A DNA stretch of 64,000 nucleotides from assembly GCF_030253575.1 (NCBI RefSeq), contig NC_080568.1:27791001-27855000 (forward strand), written 5' to 3'. Numbering within the stretch: position 1 is the first letter of the stretch; the number at the start of each line of letters is the position of its first letter. The stretch comes from Rhododendron vialii (lineage: Eukaryota > Streptophyta > Magnoliopsida > Ericales > Ericaceae). Shown here one piece after another: positions 1-11,555 of the stretch. A model generated the notes under the pieces. The model was not told the DNA's origin. It saw nothing but the letters and a program-made list of their open reading frames with translations, and ran no database searches. The position numbers and the translations under genes were made by a program.

Positions 1-1040
1 AATACAGCCAATGAATCTATTGTCCCCTTCGGCTCCGGTGGCGGCCGATTAATCTCCGCAAAGGCCTCCCGAATGCGAGTACAATCAAACCTCAGTATAT
101 TATGGCCCGCCCATATCCTCCCTATAAACACCACACAAAACAGAAAACACCCAATCAAACCCAAAAATCGTAAATACCCAGAAATCCAAAACGAACATGA
201 TAAGTATACAAAAAAAAAAAAAAAAAACACCACCCAATCTAATCTCAAAATCCCAGAAACATATACCCCTTTATGTACATGAAAACTCCACCCAGAACGG
301 GTGTCAAAATCCAAAAAACATATACACATATAAACACCACACAAAAGACCCAATCAAAATATTCAAAACTCAAATCCCAGTACCCAGAAAACCACCAAAA
401 CCACATACATACATGACTAAGTAAGTATACATATAAACACCACCAAAATGTACCCAATCAAAACCTAATCTCAAAATCCCAGAAAACTAAAAACTTATAC
501 TTCTATTTGTACATAAAAACTCCACCCCAAACACCCAACCAAAACCCCAATCACAAAAACCCAGAAAACCCAAAAACGTACTCCCAGTACATAAAATCTC
601 CACCCAAATACCCAGTCAAAACTTAAATCACGAAAACCCAAAAAACAAACATATACATATACTCAATCAGAACCTAATCTCAAACCCCAGAAAACTCAAA
701 AACATATACTACATATAATATAAATATATCCATAAAAAGAGAAGGAAGGAGGCATACCCTGGAGAATGTCGTAGACCCTATCGGCGATTTCGGAGAAAGT
801 GGGGGCTGGAACGACGTCGGCCTTGGTGATGCCGTTGCATCGAACAGAGAGGGAGGTAATGAGGGATAGGTCAGCTGGCCGGACCAGGGTCGAGTAGCTC
901 TCGAGCTCAACGAGCTTCTTGGGGCAGACCAGTATGGCTCCGAATTCGAGGATCGCGTAGCCCTGGCCGGGTCGGGTCGGCACCGTGGTCTCGACGTCGA
1001 AGAACGCTATCTCCGACCTGTCACCACCCAAAACCACCAT
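1..1040 (-). CDS. NEN-like DEDDh exonuclease, 5' part (partial)
   Basis: Two exons are visible. Exon 1 is 758-1040 with ATG at 1040-1038; the intron 122-757 has GT and AG ends; exon 2 is 1-121 and continues off the window. The junction restores the frame as Q-G-R-I-W-A-G-H-N. Exon 1 carries the ExoI motif FFDVETT (Asp15 and Glu17, metal ligands) and exon 2 carries the ExoII stretch ILRFDCTRIREAF with its Asp. The order and wording match plant NEN proteins (NAC45/86-dependent exonuclease-domain proteins), which act in nuclear degradation during sieve-element maturation; that role is family knowledge. The ExoIII motif and C-terminus lie outside. A GA-rich stretch lies just before the ATG. I cannot tell which NEN paralogue this is. 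Confidence 0.88.
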
Positions 1041-4030
1041 AGTAGTATAGCACTAGAGAGAGAGAGATTTGGATGAGAGAGAAAGAGAGAGTAATTGGGT
1101 TAAATCAAAATCCAATTGGATTTGTGTATGCAAGTATATATCTGTTCCAGAGGTATTATATGAAGGGATAGAGGTAGATTTGACTGGTGTCCGTCGTGGC
1201 GTGGTGAATGACTGGGATTGCTTTCATCGGACGGTTTGTGGGGTACATGGTGAAGAAGAAAAGGACATGAATTCTTTTTTTCCAGGGGTTGATTAGGGAG
1301 GGAGGAAATGGAGGTTGATAGTGGCAGAGAAGCAAGAAGAAACGTGCCATGTAACGGACACGGTACGACAAAGCGTGTTGTACAAGTTGCTTTTCTGAAA
1401 ATACTACGGTACAAATCTTCTCATAATCCGACGTTCTAAACAAGCTTAGCGTGCGTCTCGACTAATTTTAAAAGTATAAAATTGATCATCGGACAAGTTC
1501 TCTCCAGTAGACCCAACTCTCAATATTAGGGATATTTAAACTCTGTGAAATTTCAACATGCGGTGAAAATACAAATTTTAATTCGATCACTGAAAGCACC
1601 TATTGGACTGATTTTGTGATTTTGCCTTAAAGAAAGTACTAATCTTTTTCAAAAATTATCTGGAAAATAGGTCTCAAAACCTCTTCACCAAACAAGTTTT
1701 TTTGTGATTTCTGCAAAAAGAGAACAAGAACCAAGACTCGTATGCCATAACTGTTATGAGAAAAGTTATGGAGTAGAATCATGACATCTCGTTCCGCTAA
1801 GATTCTTTTTTATAAATACTTATTTTTCGCTTTATGAGATAGGTCATTCTCTTATAGTATATCACTTTTACCTTTAATTTTAAAAAATAAGTACTTATTT
1901 TAGTTAGTGGAACACGCTCTCGTAAGTGGAGTGGGATGCAGTTGGTGTCTCCCTTATACTATCATGTACATGGACAGAGTTCGATTCTTATAAGCATTCA
2001 TCTCTTTCTCCAAGTCCCCTATGATAGAGTAGATTAGGATTAGAGAGTACCCTACATATATATGGTTAAAATTAATCCTAGGATTATTAATCCCGACAAC
2101 CATTTCGAAAACCAAACATAAGATAACGCGAGATTAGGCACATTTACTCCTATCTCATACGCCTAATCCCCGATTCAAACAAGGCCTTTCTAGATAAATT
2201 ACAAATCGCACAAGATTAGACATGCGCGAAAGGAAATGGGTATTATATTGATCTTCTTGGGCTTTTACATTCACCAGAGGTCGAGGTACACACAGTGCGT
2301 GTGAAAATCGAATCTTAATAAATTTGAATGTACGATAACCATTAAATAAACAGCTCTTGCACTTCCCCGGCAACATACTACGGTACTTGAGAATCTCAGG
2401 CGGGAAGAATATCCAAAAAGACTGTACCATTAGAGGTTTAGAGTTTTCCTAAATTTTTTTGGCATTAGAGTTTTCCTAAATTTTTTTGGCTAAGCATTAG
2501 AGGTTTTCTGTGGGGTTTGAGAAATTTGGAATAACGGCAAATATTAGTTTCTAAATTACTGGCGTTGGAGGATTTCTGCGGGGACTGAGATTTTTGTCAC
2601 TTTGGAAAATGGCCATAGAAAGTTCAAAAGCTTAACTACCTCTACAGGAAATTATGTAAATATCTACATACTGATACTGGTAATTATGAAAATATATAAA
2701 TTTACGTATGTAAAGATGTATATACATAATACAAGTATACAAATGAGAGAGACAGAGAGAGAGAGAGAGAACCTGTGTAAAAAAGCAAAGCCCCTTCTTT
2801 GCATGAGTTGGATCGAGGGTATCATTGTTGCCGAGCTAAAAAAAAGGTATCATTGTTTTCGTGAAGAAGAGAGAAGAAAGGAATAGGTTGAGGTTTGATG
2901 GAAGTTGTCATTTTGGCAGTTGTGGCTGTAGCAACGTGGGGTGAGGAGTTGAATTGCATATTTACAATTTTGCCCAAAGCTAACTGCCCATAACAGGAAT
3001 TAGGGAATTAGGGAAAAGTTCGATGAGGGGGGCAATTGTGGAAAACACTTTCGTGACGGCATGAGAGATGACAAATAATGCAGACTTCCTAACCATGAAA
3101 TTCATTACTGCCGTGGGAACAAAACCAATAAAAAAAAATTGACATTTTAAAGAGTTAAATACTACTACTATAAAAACAGCAAAGCAAACCAAAACGACAA
3201 TTTTTGAGTTCATAGATTAACCTGCACATCTGTTGCCTAACTGTATATTCCAATTCCAACCATGAAGCCATTTCAAACACCAAAACCAAGCCAGGAAGTA
3301 AATTGAGTCACTTACTCTTGGTATTATTCCTTGCTTGTGCTTGAATAACTCTGCTGCACCTTTGCTACCACATTGATATCATCAAGCAAATGATTTCTCG
3401 TTGAATGAGTAAAGATTGCAAACTCATCTCAAACACCAAGGGGTGTTAGGATATCAAAATACGAGCAACTTTGCCTTTTTTTTTGCTATTGAGGAGCTGC
3501 AGTAAGACTCGAAAGTCAAAATGCATTAAGCATGGGTATTAAGGAGAGCGCCTCATCTACCAGACCAGACCAACCTCTTGGTCTTGCCAAAATATAAAGA
3601 AAGCACACTGTCTTCTTAATGTACAAATCTACCCATATCGTATGCTTGATCCGTGACCACATTTCTGTCCATTGAGCGGGTTTATCAGGCCAATCATGAA
3701 ATTTGAAATTACGAACGAATAAGTTAGGACTTTGGTCTTTGGGGGAGGAATTGTTGGGCTGCACAAAGAGATAGCAGAACCTTCCCCAATTTCCACCTTC
3801 CAAATAATGATTTCCACCCAACTTTAGCATGTTCACTGGGAGCAATTGGCTCTCCTTTCAGAACAGTGACGACTCAAACCCCTGATATGCATACGTGAAG
3901 ACCCACTGCGTAAAATTTCACATTGGACGAGGTCTAGTAAAGAAATCCTCACTAGATGAATTTTAGTCTCGACGCCAGGATTGAGATGAAGCCATAAGCA
4001 AAAACCAACTTCAATCAACTGCTCTAAGTC
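1041..4030. other. intergenic, NEN-like gene to PPR gene
   Basis: About 3 kb between the NEN-like start and the PPR stop. It holds a probable MITE (1783-1920), a 27-bp tandem duplication (2439-2490, unit ending TTTTTTTGGC) and a GA tract near 2745-2770. Open frames here, including one of 109 codons at 3516-3845, show no family I recognise, and the 3516-3845 one lies downstream of the PPR stop where 3'UTR is expected. I see no further gene. Confidence 0.5.
1783..1920. mobile_element. Tourist-like MITE, AAGTACTTATT family, degraded
   Basis: The ends read CTCGTTCCGCTAAGAT and TTAGTTAGTGGAACACG, roughly inverted, and the interior carries the inverted ATAAATACTTATTT / AAATAAGTACTTATTT pair. The same pair marks better copies near 21.0, 33.7, 35.7 and 53.2 kb. 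No clear target duplication is left here, so borders are approximate. Confidence 0.45.
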
Positions 4031-5671
4031 CTAAATGTCCAGAAGTACCTCTAAATTGTCAGGCTCAAACCCTTCTGATTTAGCTTGTGCAGAGATATCT
4101 ACAAGCACCTCATATATAGAATATTCATGAATGTGGTCCCTGTCATCTGCCACAAAGTCACGAATAACCCCATGTATTTGGACCCAACTTCTGCCTGGTG
4201 GTTTTTTCGTATGCATTTCAACCATCTTCTGTCTCACAATCGAAACATCCTGCCACCTATTACTAGTAGCATATACATTTGACAAAAGCATGAGATATCC
4301 AGCAGCTCGCTCAGGGTCAAGTTCCAAAACCAAATTCTTGGCAACACGCGAAGCAAGTTCCACATTCTTGTGAATTCTACAACCACCAAGAATGGCCCCC
4401 CAAATGGCATCGTTTGGCTTGATGGGCATCGTCTGAACAAGCCCATACGCTTCATCTAAAAATCCAGCACGACTTAATAGATCAACTATGCAACCATAAT
4501 GCTCAATCCTTGGTTCAATCCCCCAAACTTGATTCATACACTGGAAAAAATTCCGTCCCTTGTCAACTAAACCAGCATGGCAACAAGCGCACAAGACCCC
4601 TATGAAGGTTATCTCATCGGGTCTTGCTTCACTGGCTGGAGCGCATTGCATCCAGTGGAAGACACGGAGGGCTTCTTCTCCCCGTCCTTGTTTTGCAAAA
4701 GCCATGATCATACTAGTCCAAGTAATACATGTTCTCCGCGGCATCTCAAGGAGTACTTTATAAGCTTCCTCAACCACGCCGCAGCTGGCATACATGTGTA
4801 TGAGTGCATTATTCAATGACACCAGCACTGCTTGGTTTCTAAAATGAAAAACGCACGAGTGGATCCACCTTCCCAATTTCAGGTCACCCAATTCAGCACA
4901 GGCTGATAGAGCTGCAACCAATGCCACCTGGTCCAATTCCACATTAGCTCTCTTCATCTCGCGAAACAAAACCAAAGCTTGCTTACACCTTCCATTCTGC
5001 GCACAACCCGCAACCATCGTGGTCCACGAGATAACATTCCTCTCCGGCATCTCATCGAAGACCCCACGCGCCCTATCAATCTCCTTGTTTCTTACATAAC
5101 CCGCGATCAACGAATTCCAAGTTGCGACATTCCTCTCAGACATTTCATCAAACACCCAGCGGCATGCGCTCCCAACCCCACCCGCTGCATACAAATTGAC
5201 CAAATTCGTCTGAACAAACACATTCGAGCAAAACCCATTTGAGATTACTTTCCCGTGCATCTGTTCCCCCTCTCTAACCAACCCACCCCTCGCACAACCA
5301 CTAATAACAAACGAATAGGTAAACCCGTCAGGCACAGCTTGTGCCGCTTCCATTAGGTTATACATCTCAACCGATTTACGCGGCGTTTTGCTCCGAGCGT
5401 GGCCCCTTACGATTTGATTCCAAAGATTAGGACTTGGGTACTCAATCTGTTCGAAGACTCTTTGGGCGTTTGAGAGGGAACCTGACGTTATGTACGGGTG
5501 GAATAGTTTGACGAGAATGGAGTTTTTGTGGGAAAGGCCGTTGGTGATTATCTGGGCGTGGATTTGGGTGAGGCTTTTGATGGTGTTGCAGTTGAGCAAG
5601 AGAGAGGAGAGGGTGTGTTGGAGTGCTCCGAAGGTTGTTGGAATGGCGGGAAGGGCTCCTTCAACTAGCAT
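4031..5671 (-). CDS. PLS-class pentatricopeptide repeat protein, E/E+ type
   Basis: One intronless 546-residue frame. The middle is a run of PPR units of alternating P, L and S type, recognisable by phrases such as VATWNSLIAGYVRNKEIDRA, VISWTTMVAGCAQNGRCKQA and LNNALIHMYASCGVVEEA. From about residue 435 follows the E domain (NDAIWGAILGGCRIHKN, then YLMLLSNVYATSNRW and GRSWVQIHG), with an E+-like tail ending EPDNLEVLLDI. No DYW deaminase domain follows. Family knowledge: PLS-E proteins bind organellar RNA one base per repeat and specify C-to-U editing, taking a deaminase in trans. A plastid or mitochondrial target is expected, but the N-terminus gives no clear verdict. The first ATG of the frame was taken as start. 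Neighbours give no operon-like context. Confidence 0.9.
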   Translation of the reverse strand: MLVEGALPAIPTTFGALQHTLSSLLLNCNTIKSLTQIHAQIITNGLSHKNSILVKLFHPYITSGSLSNAQRVFEQIEYPSPNLWNQIVRGHARSKTPRKSVEMYNLMEAAQAVPDGFTYSFVISGCARGGLVREGEQMHGKVISNGFCSNVFVQTNLVNLYAAGGVGSACRWVFDEMSERNVATWNSLIAGYVRNKEIDRARGVFDEMPERNVISWTTMVAGCAQNGRCKQALVLFREMKRANVELDQVALVAALSACAELGDLKLGRWIHSCVFHFRNQAVLVSLNNALIHMYASCGVVEEAYKVLLEMPRRTCITWTSMIMAFAKQGRGEEALRVFHWMQCAPASEARPDEITFIGVLCACCHAGLVDKGRNFFQCMNQVWGIEPRIEHYGCIVDLLSRAGFLDEAYGLVQTMPIKPNDAIWGAILGGCRIHKNVELASRVAKNLVLELDPERAAGYLMLLSNVYATSNRWQDVSIVRQKMVEMHTKKPPGRSWVQIHGVIRDFVADDRDHIHEYSIYEVLVDISAQAKSEGFEPDNLEVLLDI

Positions 5672-7540
5672 TTGAAAAGAAAACGGTGGATTTTTTTTTT
5701 CCAGGATAAAAACTACTGGAGTAATACATAGATCAATTTCAATTTCGATACATAGTGGAGTAGTAACTCCAGCGTTTCTTTTTTCTTGAGGTTGCGCATA
5801 ACACGGGTACCACGCTTATAACCCGTGGAGTAGTAACTCCAGAGTTTCTTTTTCTTGTGGTGGTGGATAACACGGGTACCGCACTTATAACCCGGCTGAA
5901 TTAGAATCCCAATGGTTTTTAGTCGAAGAAGCATGAGAAAGTAACAATTGTTTTTCTTCTGTGAGATCTCATGTTTAAATCACACGAAGTCAATTATTTC
6001 AAATTTTGAATCACTGTATGGTTTTTTCGGTTGTCAATTTCAGGATCTCACAATTAATCGAGATTCACGCAAGGTAAACTAGTCACCTGGTTATCAATAC
6101 AGAAATGCTACGCGCACAACTGTTGTGTTGGTTGTGCGCCTAATTCTGACATTTCAAATTATGTTTGGACAGTCTAGATTTAAAAAAAAAAACTCTTCCA
6201 AAAAATAGTTTGAATGAATCCTAGCCATTTAGTATAGCAATAAAAGGATAGAGATTTGTTGTATGTTATGTTTTACACAACCGTTACTGAAAAAAGATAT
6301 TCAGCGAAGGTAATTTCGGACTAGTCCTACCCTTGCTACCGACCAATAGAGTACTGATAGGGTACCGACCGGCACATATGGCTCACTCCGGGTCTCACAC
6401 GAATGATTTGAGCCATTCAATAATTAAAAATTAAAAAATCAGTAGACTTGTGAAAAATCAACTCAATCCAAATATGTGTAGATACTCAATCCAATCTTTT
6501 ATTTTTTCATTCAGATTTCGGTGTCTTGTAATTTATTCCTATTCTGAAATCACACACACTTATCAAACAAAGGCCTGGCCTAAAGTTAAAGACTTGTTTG
6601 GTTCACCATTTTTCTCCTTTTGGTAACATAGGGTGTCTCGAACTAGCTTGTGCAAACCTCATATTATTTTCTACAGCCCTTCTCTCACATTTGTTCCACA
6701 TGCTTACACGTGCGGTGATGTCGAAGCGGAGACCCTATAGTTAGCGCCCCCTGTAATGCATAATCTGAGTTATTCATTTCGACAATCAATGATTCAGATA
6801 TGCTTATTATTTTTTATTGATAAAAATTAATAACGAATTTGAACCATACGATTGAGAAAATGAATGAAACATTCCCCCTCCCCGAGGTGATCGAGGTACC
6901 AAACTCCTAATTCCAGACCACGACCACAAGGCCAACCCTTGGAGTTTTAATTCACCATGTTGTTTTCTTTTATAAGCTAATTTGTCTCAAGTTGTTGATC
7001 TTACTTTTTGTTTACTCCCCGGTCTCCATCATATTCATCAGCCACAATAATAAATTTATTTTTCAAGAAATAAAATAAAGTTTTTTTTTGACTAAATAAG
7101 TCAATTGTTTTTTTAAATTTTTATTAAAAAAATCTCATTTTTTAATTTTGGGTCAAATTTTTATAGATTATTAGTTCAACTTGACTAGAGGAATACGAAA
7201 AATAAAATTATGGTGAAAAAATATTTTTTTAAATAAAAACAAAAAATTGGCTTATTTATCTTTATTAAAAATTTTGAATTAAAACATAATTTTTAACTTT
7301 TCCGATTCCTCTTATCATAACGATGACACAATAAATTCACAAAAAAAAATCAACAAAAAACTAATAAATGAGAAAAAAAAAATTGAGTAAGAAGTAAGAA
7401 TAAAAAAATAAGTCATTTAACTTATTTAGCTAACAAGTTGAGTTTATTGTTTCGTCCTCCTTGTTTTTCCCAAAAATCAAATTGATAAACCAAAAAAAAT
7501 GATAATGTCAAAAGTATTTTTGTTACTGTCAAAACTCTGA
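5672..7540. other. intergenic, PPR gene to RING-H2 gene
   Basis: AT-rich spacer with the 70-bp tandem duplication at 5755-5893, short inverted stretches near 6107-6260 (GCGCACAAC / GTTGTGCGC) and very A/T-rich DNA from 7040 to 7500. No gene seen. Confidence 0.5.
5755..5893. repeat. tandem duplication, two 70-bp units
   Basis: Two head-to-tail units begin GTGGAGTAGTAACTCCAG at 5755 and 5825, and both end CTTATAACCC. They differ at several bases, so the duplication is not fresh. It lies upstream of the PPR start codon and could fall in its promoter or 5'UTR. Confidence 0.8.
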
Positions 7541-7776
7541 GAAATTTTTAAGTGCCGGGTGGTATCACGTCACTTGGCTGACGTGGTGCCCAAGCAAGCA
7601 CATTTGAGTCATCCAAAAATATATTGGACGGCCCAAATTGAAATACTCTCTCTCCTCTTACCCCACACTCCTTCTTTTTTTTCTCTCTCCAAATTTGAAC
7701 CGTCCAAAATCGAAATAAACGACCCGAATGCATCAAGCGGGCACCATGTAGTACCCGCTCGGCACCGAAAAATTTC
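7541..7776. mobile_element. MITE with GAAATTTTTAAGTGCCG ends (copy A)
   Basis: The left end GAAATTTTTAAGTGCCG is inverted at the right as CGGCACCGAAAAATTTC. The interior has the paired TGGACGG and CCGTCCA motifs around a CT-rich centre. A second copy of the same design lies at 29062-29278. This copy ends about 310 bp before the RING-H2 start codon and so sits in that promoter region. Confidence 0.65.
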
Positions 7777-7928
7777 TCCAAAACTCAGACTTTTCGGTAC
7801 ATAAAAGACGACTTATGCAGAAGTCTTGACGTTATCACTGCCGATAAATAAACAAATTAGCTGGTGTCGCTTTTCATTCCAACCAAACTCATCAACTCTC
7901 TCTCTCTCTCTCCCTCTCTCCCAAACTC

Positions 7929-8006
7929 ATGTCCCTGGGCACATCAGATTCACCAAAAATTAGGGCTTTCGAATTCCTTGCTCACTGGTGAGTGATCATG
8001 CAGTAG
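7929..8006 (+). promoter_or_regulatory. two upstream ORFs before the RING-H2 gene
   Basis: ATG at 7929 opens a 20-codon frame closing with TGA at 7989-7991, and ATG at 7998 opens a two-codon frame closing with TAG at 8004-8006. Both precede the main ATG at 8085 and follow a CT-rich leader (about 7894-7920). If the transcript starts upstream of 7929 they could lower initiation at the main start. The transcription start is not known. Confidence 0.4.
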
Positions 8007-8084
8007 TGGACGAAATCCAGTGAAACTTTGCCCACAAGCCCTACGGGTCGGGACCCGCATAGCGGCGGGTCGGAATTGGTGGCC

Positions 8085-11000
8085 ATGGAAGATGCAATAG
8101 AGGGAGGGAGAGAGATCAAAGTATATCATTACATCCCCCGATTGATCGCCAGCGCGCTTTCTGGAGCTCTTACCGGATTCTTTGCTCTTGGTAATTTGGT
8201 ATTTTCTTTATATGTCAAAGCGGTAAGAAAATTACATTCAAAGAGTTACAATAACGGGACACGGCGAAACAGCCAAGTTAAAGCACAATACATAACAATC
8301 CAAGAAATGTGAAGGGCACAATCCAAGAAATAGCCCATACAGGAAAGAAATAAACTAAGAACCAAACACTCCTGTAGAGGAAAACTAATCAACAATGTGA
8401 ACTAATATATTTTTGGGTGTGTGTATGTTATGTTTCTACATGATGTCTACGTAAATTGAATTTTTCGCGTAAATGAGTCAATTAGTAGTATGTTTTTGTA
8501 TGAAATTATCATTAGATGATATGGGTTGCATCTCAAGATTGTATAGAATTGTGCCTGTGTAAATTTGTTCGGTGAAGTGGATTGTATTTGGATAACTTAG
8601 CGTGGCCAACACGAGCTATCATCTTGTGGTTTTACGAGGGGTTTTGCATAAGGACTATGTACCACCACATGGACATGGATAAAGGACATGACTCGTCGGA
8701 TAAGTGGCTGATTAAGGCTCGGTTCGTGGTTTATAAGTGGCTGATATCTCAGTCACTAAAACTTCTGAACACGTTTAGAAGGATGCTCTGCACCTATTTT
8801 GACCTATTCATAGTATAATTTCGTTGGCAATATGTCTAAGCTGTCCCAAAAATTCTCCAATCTACCATTTTCAACGTTCCGTCACTTGGTTGAAAATTTT
8901 CTGACACTGCCTAATTCTTTACCTACTCAATATGCAAGTGGTGTCCTGCCATTTCTGTATTTTGTCCGTGGTCCGTGTTTGGTGTTTATGTCTATGCATT
9001 TGGCCACACTATGAAGTTCAATATGTGCTTCGGTATCGTAAAGATATATATTTTTCAAGCTAATAGCATATGCTTATATGTACTTCATTTGCAGCCGGGG
9101 CTTTTACTGGAGCTATAACTGGCGCTTTAGCAGGTAGAGCTTCTGACAGTGGGGTCATCCGCGGAGCTGGAATTGGCGCCATTGCTGGGACGATCCTATC
9201 TGTAGAAGTTTTGGAGGCTTTCCGTGCTTATTGGTGCTCTGAATTCTCAGGGTCACAGAGTTCATCATCCATGGTTAGCGTACTTTCATTCATTTATTTG
9301 TTTCTCTAACATCCACAGTGTCCTTTCTGTCGGCTTGGTATTTTGCTGAAGCATATAAAATTCGTTTGCATCTCTGTGAAAGGTGGTCATTCATTGCAGA
9401 CTAATTGTTATCTTCTATTACTAGGCAGATTTCATAGAGGAGCTTCTCCGTGGTAGATTTGTGGAGGAACAGTTTCCACCAGCAATATTATCGGCCTACA
9501 GTTGGCAGGTTTGTCCTCTTCTTCCCGTGGTTCTTAATTTCGAATGGTCGGTGAGGTGTCTTTTGATAAAACTCCGCCAGTTATATCTCATCCCATTGTT
9601 TTCCTGTGCTTTGGAATTTTCATCTATTGATATCCCCCTTCGTCTACTTCTATTTCTCTATCTAATTATGAAGGCTTCTTTAAGCGTACCAAACTTTGTT
9701 TTCGAATCTACTTTACTATTAGGAGTTGCAAATTTTAAGGTCATGTCCTACTATAGAGAGAAGATAGATTTCTCTGAACTCTATTTTCTGTTGTGCGAAA
9801 GTTCTCTACTGTTGTTGAAGGCTGCCCATAGAAATGTTACTACGGCTTACAATTTAATTAAAAGAAGGAAGTTTCCACAGTTGTTGAAGCTGCTCATGGA
9901 AATGGTTCTACCGTTGTTGAAGTTGAAGAAGAAAAATCATTGTTAATTGGTGTTGTTTATAAGGAGATGGGTCATTGGTAGATCACCACCTTTGTATTGG
10001 AGTAGTTAGGGAGGTCTGGTCGTTCAATGACTACATTCTTCATCTCATTGTTACAGCTTTATGGTTTCATTTCAACACCCCAAACAAAACTCATCCTTCC
10101 TCCGACCCAAAGTGGTGCCATCGTTATGCGCATGGGCAGACCCACACTAGGGCAAGTAGGGTCAATTGACCCCACTGAGTTCCAAAATACCCCTAGAGCA
10201 GGTATAATTTTGAGGAGTATTTTGTAATTTTGCCCCAAAGGATAATATTCTTGCCCTGAAAATTCCACAGAATTTACAATTCTTGCCCTCTTTGATTGTG
10301 ACGTTATGCAAAGAACTCAACGTTTTTTTCTCTCTCCCGTACAAAGTCTACGAGTCTATATATAGACTTTATACTCTATAGTCTTTTCTTCTTCTTCTTC
10401 TCTCTCTCAACAAAAGCAAGCATAGGCTCTTGCAAAGACAAAAACAAGCATGTGTTGTAGATATTTGACCCCAATGCAACTAAATCCCGGGTCCGCCCCT
10501 GGTTATGCACAAAAACAAGCATGTGTTGTAGATATTTGACCCCACTGCAACTAAATCTAGGGTCCACCCCTGGTTATGCAAGGTCATTTTTTTTGACATA
10601 TAGCTTACACTTCACTTGTATTCTGTTGGCTCCGCTGCGGATATTCTACCTTTATTAGGCTTTGCTTTTACATTAGTGTGGATTTCTTATGAAGGGATTC
10701 GACATACAGATAACGAGACTCGCTCGAGATTTGATAGTTTACATACTTGGACATTGAGTTTGGGAGTTTTATCATGATGAGTTGGAAATAACTATACAGC
10801 TGAATGATTTGAAATCCTTCATGGATTGTGGTTTCAAAAAGTTACAAAAAAGAATCTCTCATTTTTCCCTCTAATCCATCTTCCGTTCTAGTTTCGCAAT
10901 CTAAACTTCTATTTTTTGTTGAAATTAAGCCTTAATTCCTTTGCTTGAGATCCACATCTATTCATACGGAACTTGAGTCCCTTACTGCTGAAACGATACA

Positions 11001-11555
11001 TTGATGGTTGATATGATGGGGTCTCTGCAATTTACTCTCGCCAAATCTGAGTAGCTTTTTCTGCCTTGTTGCAATAAAGGAGCCTCTTGCTTGCTTTATT
11101 AAAATTTCATACAGTTCTATTTGCTCTGATATCTAACCTTAAGAAACTTGAATGATTAGGTGAACATTGCGAACATAAGCTATGATGATGTTTATGATGC
11201 ATATGGTGAAGTCCTATCCAGAGGGTTGTCGGGGGAGCACTTGAGTAAACTACCGTGTCATGTCATGTTGGATGAAGTCCATGCCGTACAAAGCATTTGC
11301 TGCTCAATATGTTTACAGGTCCTAATTTGGTTGCAAAACTTTGGATTCACATCAGTCATACTCAAGAGTACCAAATCATATCATATGTATTCTATGGATA
11401 AAATATAACCTATCGTTGCTTGCTTTTGACAGGATATTGAAGTTGGGGAGATTGCTAGGAGCTTGCCCAGATGTCACCACACATTCCACTTGACTTGTGT
11501 GGATAAGTGGCTCATTAGACATGGCTCGTGCCCTGTATGCCGGCAGGATGTATAG
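8085..11555 (+). CDS. RING-H2 E3 ubiquitin ligase, NIP/ATL25-26 type
   Basis: Five exons: 8085-8190, 9095-9273, 9425-9508, 11160-11318 and 11433-11555, giving 216 residues; every intron is GT-AG. The ATG at 8085 sits in a good context (GGCCATGG). The N-terminal part is hydrophobic and Gly/Ala-rich ([32 protein letters not shown]), fitting a membrane anchor. The C-terminal RING-H2 is complete: C171-x2-C174, C190-x-H192-x2-H195-x2-C198, C209-x2-C212. The whole matches the plant NEP1-interacting protein (NIP1/NIP2) group. Family knowledge: such ligases pass ubiquitin from an E2, and NIP proteins were described as thylakoid-associated partners of the plastid RNA polymerase RPOTmp. Intron 3 holds a hAT remnant and a partial tandem copy of its end. 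Confidence 0.9.
10131..10501. mobile_element. non-autonomous hAT element in intron 3 of the RING-H2 gene
   Basis: Left end CATGGGCAGACCCA, right end GGGTCCGCCCCTG, together a short imperfect inverted repeat of plant hAT type. An 8-bp target duplication flanks it: GTTATGCG (10123-10130) and GTTATGCA (10502-10509), seven of eight matching. No transposase frame inside. Confidence 0.7.
10440..10580. repeat. 71-bp tandem duplication of the hAT right terminus
   Basis: AAAAACAAGCATGTGTTGTA starts at 10440 and again at 10511. Each unit runs through the hAT terminus and into GGTTATGCA, the target-site copy, so the duplication happened after insertion. The units differ by only a few bases. Confidence 0.85.

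Noticed and set aside
3516-3845. 109-codon open frame downstream of the PPR gene, minus strand
   Set aside because: No recognisable domain; it lies where the PPR 3'UTR is expected and its composition gives no support for coding.
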